11,064 nucleotides of DNA from NCBI GenBank assembly GCA_938003765.1, contig CALKYE010000051.1, positions 1 to 11,064 of the forward strand, given 5' to 3'. Both the position numbers and the translations under genes were made by a program. Below, piece after piece: positions 7,036 to 11,064 of the stretch (position 1 is its first letter; each line of letters opens with the position of its first letter). The notes under the pieces are model-generated. The model saw only the letters and a list, made by a program, of their open reading frames with translations. It had not been told where the DNA came from and ran no database searches. Source of the DNA: an uncultured Planctomycetia bacterium. Lineage in GTDB: Bacteria; Planctomycetota; UBA1135; GCA-002686595.

Positions 7036-8145
7036 GTGAACGCTCTCCGCTACCTGCCCTTCGCGCTGCGCGCCCTGCGCAAGAGCGGCCCGCCGCTGCA
7101 CCTGACGTTGTTCGTCACGGGGCGCTGCAACCTGCGCTGTCGGCACTGCTTCCACTTCAAGGAAGTCGCCGCCGGTGCGCCGGGGCCGAGCGTCGAGCAG
7201 GTCGAACGTCTGGCGGCCTCGTGCGCGCGCCTGGGACCGTTGCTGTGGGTGAGCTTCGGCGGCGGCGAGCCGTTCCTGCGTCGCGATCTGCCGCAGCTCG
7301 CGCGTTCGTTCGGCTCGCGCGGGCTGAGGCACCTGGCCATCCCGACCAACGGGCTGGTCGAGGAACGCCAGCACGACGCGATCGCGCAGATCCTGGGCGA
7401 GAACCCGCAGCTCTACCTGTCGGTGGCGGTTTCGTTCGATGGGCCGCCCGCGATCCACGACGCGATCCGTCAGATCCGCGGCGGCCACGCGCGCTCGATG
7501 GCGAGCCTCCGCGCGCTCCAGGCGCAGCGCGAGGCGTTGCCCGGAGACCAACGCACTCGGCTGGGGCTGGGGCTGCTGCTCACGCTCACGCGCGAGAACC
7601 AGGACGAACTCGCGGCGCACATGGAGGAGCTCGCGCGCGAGCTGCGCCCCGACAACATCACGCTCAACCTGGCGCGCGGCGCGGCGCTCGATCCGACGCT
7701 GCTCCAGGTCGACCTCGCGCGCTACCGCGAACTCGTCGCCGCGAAGCAGCGCCTGATCGAGAGCGGCGTGCTGCCGTACTTCGACTTCCCGCTGGCGCGG
7801 CTGGCCGTCGCGCGCGATCGCGCCATGTACGCGCACGTCGAGCGCACGGCGCGCGGCGACAAGAGCGCTCATCTGCCCTGCACGGCCGCGCGTCTGTCCG
7901 CTGTGGTGTTCGAGAACGGCTCGCTTCAGCCCTGCGAGATCCTCGGGCGCGAGCTGGGCAACTTGAACGACGTCGACTGGGACCTCGAGCGACTGTGGAA
8001 CGCTCCCGCCGCCGACGAGCTGCGCGAGCACATCGAACGCACGCGCTGCGCTTGCACCTGGGAGTGCGCGCAGGCGGACAACGTGCTGTTCAACGCGCGC
8101 GCGTGGGGCTCGCTCGCCCGCGCGGCGCTCGGAGCGCAACCGTGA
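7036..8145 (+). CDS. Radical SAM protein with reduced SPASM-like C-terminal iron-sulfur domain
   Basis: A 369-aa radical SAM enzyme. The cluster motif is CNLRCRHC (Cys31, 35, 38), the SAM-binding glycine motif is FGGGEPF (74-80), and SFDGP at 133-137 is the usual fourth-strand motif. The C-terminal part has Cys282, then Gly295, then Cys300 (C-x12-G-x4-C, which fits the start of a SPASM domain), followed by Cys338, Cys340 and Cys344 in RCACTWECAQADNVLFN. The full seven-Cys SPASM set is not present, so probably only one auxiliary cluster forms. The start is GTG at 7036, 27 bases after the second bPH2 gene, with no good Shine-Dalgarno; GGGGG at 7015-7019 is too distant. Its stop overlaps the start of a glycosyltransferase gene. 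The substrate is unknown; context suggests a glycan, a lipid-linked sugar or a surface polymer. No RiPP precursor-like peptide is seen beside it. Confidence 0.92.
   Translation: MNALRYLPFALRALRKSGPPLHLTLFVTGRCNLRCRHCFHFKEVAAGAPGPSVEQVERLAASCARLGPLLWVSFGGGEPFLRRDLPQLARSFGSRGLRHLAIPTNGLVEERQHDAIAQILGENPQLYLSVAVSFDGPPAIHDAIRQIRGGHARSMASLRALQAQREALPGDQRTRLGLGLLLTLTRENQDELAAHMEELARELRPDNITLNLARGAALDPTLLQVDLARYRELVAAKQRLIESGVLPYFDFPLARLAVARDRAMYAHVERTARGDKSAHLPCTAARLSAVVFENGSLQPCEILGRELGNLNDVDWDLERLWNAPAADELREHIERTRCACTWECAQADNVLFNARAWGSLARAALGAQP
8131..8134 (+). promoter_or_regulatory. Ribosome binding site fixing the GTG start at 8142
   Basis: GGAG lies 7 bases before the GTG at 8142, inside the end of the radical SAM gene. 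It favours this overlapping GTG start over the internal ATG at 8172. Confidence 0.6.
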
Positions 8146-9221
8146 GTGCGGGCGAGATCGCGTTGGGTGAAATGACGCTGGGCGTGATCGTGCCCTGCCG
8201 CAACGAGGAGCTCGTCATCACGCGCAAGCTCGAGAACCTCGCGCGTTGCCGCTGGCCGGAGTCGACGCGTGGGCACGTGCTGGCGCTCGTCGACGACGGC
8301 TCGGACGACGGGACGCGCGCTGCTGCGCTGGCCGCTGCGCAGCGCCTCGAGGAGCGCTTGCGCGAGCGGGGCGTGCGCGTCGAGCTGCTCGAGAACGACG
8401 TGCGGCCGGGAAAGACCGGCGCGATCGAGCAGGGGCTGCGAGCGCTCGCAGGACGCGCGGACGTGATCGTGCTGACGGACGCGGACGTGGTGCTCGGCGA
8501 AGAGGCGTTGATCGAGCTCGTGAATCCGCTCACGAGCGATGCTCGCGTCGCGATGAGCTGTGGCGCGCAGCGCGTGGTGGAGAGCCTCGCGAGCGATGGC
8601 TCGCTGCGTTCGGCCGAGGGGAGCGCCTTGCGTTCGCGCGCGACGGTCTACGACCGTCTCACCGCGCTCGCGCGGCGCGCGGAGTCCGCCTTCGGTGCGG
8701 TGTTCAGTGTTCACGGCCAATTGATGGCTTGGCGCGCGGAGTTGAACCTGCGCCCGACGCGCGGCATGGCCGCCGACGATCTCGACTTGATGCTGCAGGC
8801 GCGCTGTCGCGGCCTGCGGGTCGCGTTCGCGCCGCGCGCGCTGTTCTTCGAGGTCCGGCCCTCGAGCGTCCAGGCGCGCCGTCTCCAGGCGGGCCGCCGC
8901 GCGCGCGCGTTCCTGCAGTTCCTCGAGCACCCGCGCCGGCCCGAGTTCTCCGCAGCAGGGCCGCTCGCGTGGCGCCTCCAGGCCGCGTTGTACCTGGGGC
9001 TGCGCGAGCTGTGCGTCGTCGTGCTGCTGCTGTGCTTCGCGGCGTACGTGGCGAGTTGGATCGGCGATTGGCGCGCTGACGTCGCCTGGACCGTGCGGTT
9101 GGCTTCCATCGCGATCTCGCTGCCCCTGGCGCTCGCGGTGCGCGGCACGCTCGGCCGCGCGCGCGAGGCCGGTGAGGGCGGACGGCCGACCAAGGACCGT
9201 TGGGAGACCGTGCGCAAGTGA
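8142..9221 (+). CDS. Family 2 (GT-A) glycosyltransferase with C-terminal membrane helices
   Basis: A 359-aa processive-type GT2 enzyme that would transfer a sugar from a nucleotide donor on the cytoplasmic face of the membrane. Motifs are GVIVPCRNEE (14-23), ALVDDGSDDGT (48-58), the GKTGAIEQGL loop (90-99), the metal-binding DAD in VLTDADV (110-116), an acceptor-side SVHGQLMAWR (189-198) and the catalytic-base region AADDLDLML (210-218). A basic stretch (QARRLQAGRRARAF, 244-257) lies where cellulose-synthase-like enzymes have Q/RxxRW, but that motif is not intact. Two hydrophobic helices follow at about 285-307 and 316-334. GTG at 8142 overlaps the radical SAM stop (GTGA) and has GGAG 7 bases upstream. 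The stop in turn overlaps the next gene by GTGA. The acceptor is unknown. Confidence 0.9.
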   Translation: MSAGEIALGEMTLGVIVPCRNEELVITRKLENLARCRWPESTRGHVLALVDDGSDDGTRAAALAAAQRLEERLRERGVRVELLENDVRPGKTGAIEQGLRALAGRADVIVLTDADVVLGEEALIELVNPLTSDARVAMSCGAQRVVESLASDGSLRSAEGSALRSRATVYDRLTALARRAESAFGAVFSVHGQLMAWRAELNLRPTRGMAADDLDLMLQARCRGLRVAFAPRALFFEVRPSSVQARRLQAGRRARAFLQFLEHPRRPEFSAAGPLAWRLQAALYLGLRELCVVVLLLCFAAYVASWIGDWRADVAWTVRLASIAISLPLALAVRGTLGRAREAGEGGRPTKDRWETVRK

Positions 9222-11064
9222 GCGGCGAGGCGCCCGAGCGGCCCGGCTGGCTGGCGCTGGCGAGCGTGATCTTGCTCGCGCTGTTGTTGCGCGTCGTGTG
9301 CGTCGCGCAGTACGAGCGCGAGCACCCGCTGGCGCAGCGCCCGACCATCGACGAAGCGAGCTACGACTCGTGGGCGCGCGAGATCGCTTCCGGCGACGTC
9401 GTCGGGCGCGAGATCTTCTTCCAGGAGCCGCTCTACCCGTACTTCCTCGGCGCCGTGTACGCGGTGGCTGGCGAGACGCCGACCGCGCAGCGCTCCGCGG
9501 CGCGCTACGTGCAGGCCGCGCTCGGCGCGCTCACGGCGGCGCTCGTCGCTCTGCTGGGCGCGCGAGTGTTCGGCGCGCGAGCGGGAGTTCTCGCGGGACT
9601 GTTGTTCGCGCTCTACGGACCCGCGGTGTGGTTCACGGCGCTGCTGCTCAAACCTGCGCTGTTCCTGCCGATCCTCGCAGGCTTCCTGCTGGTGCTCATC
9701 GAGGCGCGCAGCGCTCGGCAGTGGGCGCTGGCGGGGCTGCTCGGCGGACTCGGCGCGTTGTTGCGCGGCAACATGCTCGTGCTGGCGCCGCTGGTGGCGC
9801 TGTGGCCCGTGGCGCGGGCGGCGTTCGAGCGCCGCGGAGTGCGCACGGCCGTGACGGGCGCCGGGGCCGTGCTGCTGGGTCTCGCGCTAGCGCTGGCGCC
9901 CGTGGTGCTCCGCAACCACCACGTCGGCGGACGTTTCGTGCTCACCACGTCGGGCGCGGGGACCAACGTCTACGGCGGCAACAACCTCGACAACCCGTAC
10001 GGCGTCGCGACCGAGTTCGACTGGGTGCGCGGGATTCCGGAGTACGAAGCGGGCGACTGGCGCCGCGAAGCGAGTCGCCGCGTGGGCCGAGATTTGGATG
10101 CGACCGAGACCAGCTCGTTCTGGCTGCGCGCCGCGCTGGAATCCGCGCGCGAGCATCCGCGAGAGCACGCGCTCATCCTGTGGCGCAAGCTGCGCCTGGC
10201 GCTGAATCGCTACGAGGTCCCCGACAACCACTTCTTCGACTGGGACAAGCGATTCCTGCCGCTGCTGCGCGCGCCGTGGCCCGACTTCACGGTGATCGGT
10301 CTGGCCGGACTGTGCGGAATGGGGCTGTTCGCGCTCGACGTGCTGCGCCGTCGCGGCTCGCGTCGCGGCGTCGAGCTTGCAGCGTTCTTCACGCTGTACC
10401 TGGGGACGATCGTCGCGACGGTGATGAGCGATCGCGCGCGCCTGCCGCTGGTCATCGCACTCGCGCCCTTCGCCGCCTGGTTCGTTCTCCAACTGCGTCG
10501 AGTCTTCGACGCTCCGCGCTCGCTCGCCGCGGTCAGCCCGCTGTTCGCGCTGTCCGCCTGGCTCGTGCTCGCTCCGGTGTTCGACGAGCGACGACGCGAG
10601 TTCGATCTCGACGAGCGCGACCACAACCTCGCAGTTCAGCTCATCTCCGAAGGTGATCTCGAGCGCGCCTCGCCGCTCGTGGAAGGACTCCTCGCGCGCC
10701 ATCCGGGCGCAGCGCGCGTCGCGTTGCTGGCCGCCGAGCACGAGTACCGCCGCGCTCGCGCGACGCTCGACGCCGCTCCGCGCGCGGGCCGAATCGACGA
10801 GGCTTCCGGGCGCCTGCTCGAGTCGGCCTTCCTGCGCCTCCAGTCCGTGCAACGCCGCGGCTCGGCGCAGGAACGCTTCCGCGCCGACGCGCTGGCGGGA
10901 GCGATGCACCAGTACTTCGGCCACTGGGCCGACGCCGAGCGCCTCTACCGCGCAGCGCTCGGCTTCGACTCCTCCGACCGCGACCTGCGCCGCCGGCTGG
11001 CGGTCGTGATCGCGGAGCAGGCGATGCTCTCGACCGACGCAGCGGAGCGGTCAGCGCGACTCGC
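9218..11064 (+). CDS. GT-C glycosyltransferase (ArnT/PMT-like) with C-terminal TPR-like region, cut by the window edge
   Basis: The frame is open from GTG 9218 to the last base, giving 615 residues with no stop, so the gene is 3'-truncated by the window. The N-terminal about 460 residues form a multi-membrane GT-C fold: a first helix at about 11-30, then the extracytoplasmic loop with the acidic pair in TIDEASYD (43-50) and FQEPLYPYFLGAVY (68-81), as in PMT/ArnT enzymes that use polyprenyl-phosphate sugars. LLRGNMLVLAP (181-191), VYGGNNLDN (251-259) and SDRARLPLV (404-412) are further family-like motifs. About nine more hydrophobic helices are visible up to about residue 453. From about 466 the sequence becomes soluble and helical; NLAVQLISEGDLERASPLV and HQYFGHWADAERLYRAALG look like TPR units. 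The start overlaps the GT2 stop (GTGA), with GGGAG (9202-9206) 11 bases before it. It likely glycosylates an extracytoplasmic lipid or protein; the target is unknown. Confidence 0.88.
   Translation, partial: MSGEAPERPGWLALASVILLALLLRVVCVAQYEREHPLAQRPTIDEASYDSWAREIASGDVVGREIFFQEPLYPYFLGAVYAVAGETPTAQRSAARYVQAALGALTAALVALLGARVFGARAGVLAGLLFALYGPAVWFTALLLKPALFLPILAGFLLVLIEARSARQWALAGLLGGLGALLRGNMLVLAPLVALWPVARAAFERRGVRTAVTGAGAVLLGLALALAPVVLRNHHVGGRFVLTTSGAGTNVYGGNNLDNPYGVATEFDWVRGIPEYEAGDWRREASRRVGRDLDATETSSFWLRAALESAREHPREHALILWRKLRLALNRYEVPDNHFFDWDKRFLPLLRAPWPDFTVIGLAGLCGMGLFALDVLRRRGSRRGVELAAFFTLYLGTIVATVMSDRARLPLVIALAPFAAWFVLQLRRVFDAPRSLAAVSPLFALSAWLVLAPVFDERRREFDLDERDHNLAVQLISEGDLERASPLVEGLLARHPGAARVALLAAEHEYRRARATLDAAPRAGRIDEASGRLLESAFLRLQSVQRRGSAQERFRADALAGAMHQYFGHWADAERLYRAALGFDSSDRDLRRRLAVVIAEQAMLSTDAAERSARL

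Noticed and set aside
6259..8139. A 626-codon minus-strand frame opposite the bPH2 and radical SAM genes
   Set aside because: It is antisense to genes with clear family motifs, and its composition is that of a high-GC shadow.
7036..8145. RiPP-maturing enzyme with a precursor peptide nearby
   Set aside because: No short Cys-, Gly- or Asn-rich peptide gene lies beside it, and the neighbours are glycosyltransferases and bPH2 proteins.
9172..10656. A 494-codon + strand frame overlapping the GT-C gene
   Set aside because: The translation is Arg/Ala-rich with no membrane helices or motifs. The other frame, from GTG 9218, encodes a coherent multi-membrane glycosyltransferase and stays open to the window end.
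9887..10924. A 345-codon minus-strand frame opposite the GT-C gene
   Set aside because: It is an antisense shadow with no recognisable domain.

Overview
The window is about 11 kb of very GC-rich bacterial DNA. Every gene I can support lies on the + strand, and the genes are tightly packed. The best lineage guess is a Planctomycetota bacterium. This rests on three things: codon use that strongly favours G or C at third positions, a secreted FG-GAP/VCBS protein ending in a Cys-containing C-terminal module that I associate with secreted proteins of that phylum, and a GT-C glycosyltransferase fused to a TPR tail. The lineage is inferred, not proven. No rRNA, tRNA, CRISPR array, insertion sequence or transposase was seen.

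Layout. (1) 147-2336 encodes a PcrA/UvrD-type helicase. It overlaps by an ATGA junction with 2333-3244, a bare AAA+ sigma-54-activator-like ATPase that has neither a sensor domain nor a DNA-binding helix-turn-helix. (2) A 182-base gap holds a small hairpin, a possible ECF-type promoter and a clear ribosome binding site. It leads to 3427-5607, an exported protein with seven Asp-rich calcium-binding-type repeats. (3) A 127-base gap holds a strong 13-bp hairpin, probably the terminator of that gene. (4) From 5735 to the right edge, five genes follow with little or no spacing: two membrane bPH2-domain proteins (5735-6262, 6265-7008), a radical SAM protein with a reduced SPASM-like tail (7036-8145), a family 2 glycosyltransferase (8142-9221), and a GT-C (ArnT/PMT-like) glycosyltransferase with a TPR-like tail that runs off the window (9218-11064). 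The last three are joined by GTGA stop/start overlaps and almost certainly share a transcript.

How they may work together. The helicase is core DNA repair. The AAA+ protein is probably regulatory and is translationally coupled to it. The radical SAM, GT2 and GT-C genes look like a cassette that modifies a glycan or a lipid-linked sugar at the membrane; its substrate cannot be read from the sequence. The two bPH2 proteins may sit in the same operon, but a shared function is only a guess. The most interesting items are the domain-stripped AAA+ activator and the coupled radical SAM/glycosyltransferase cassette.
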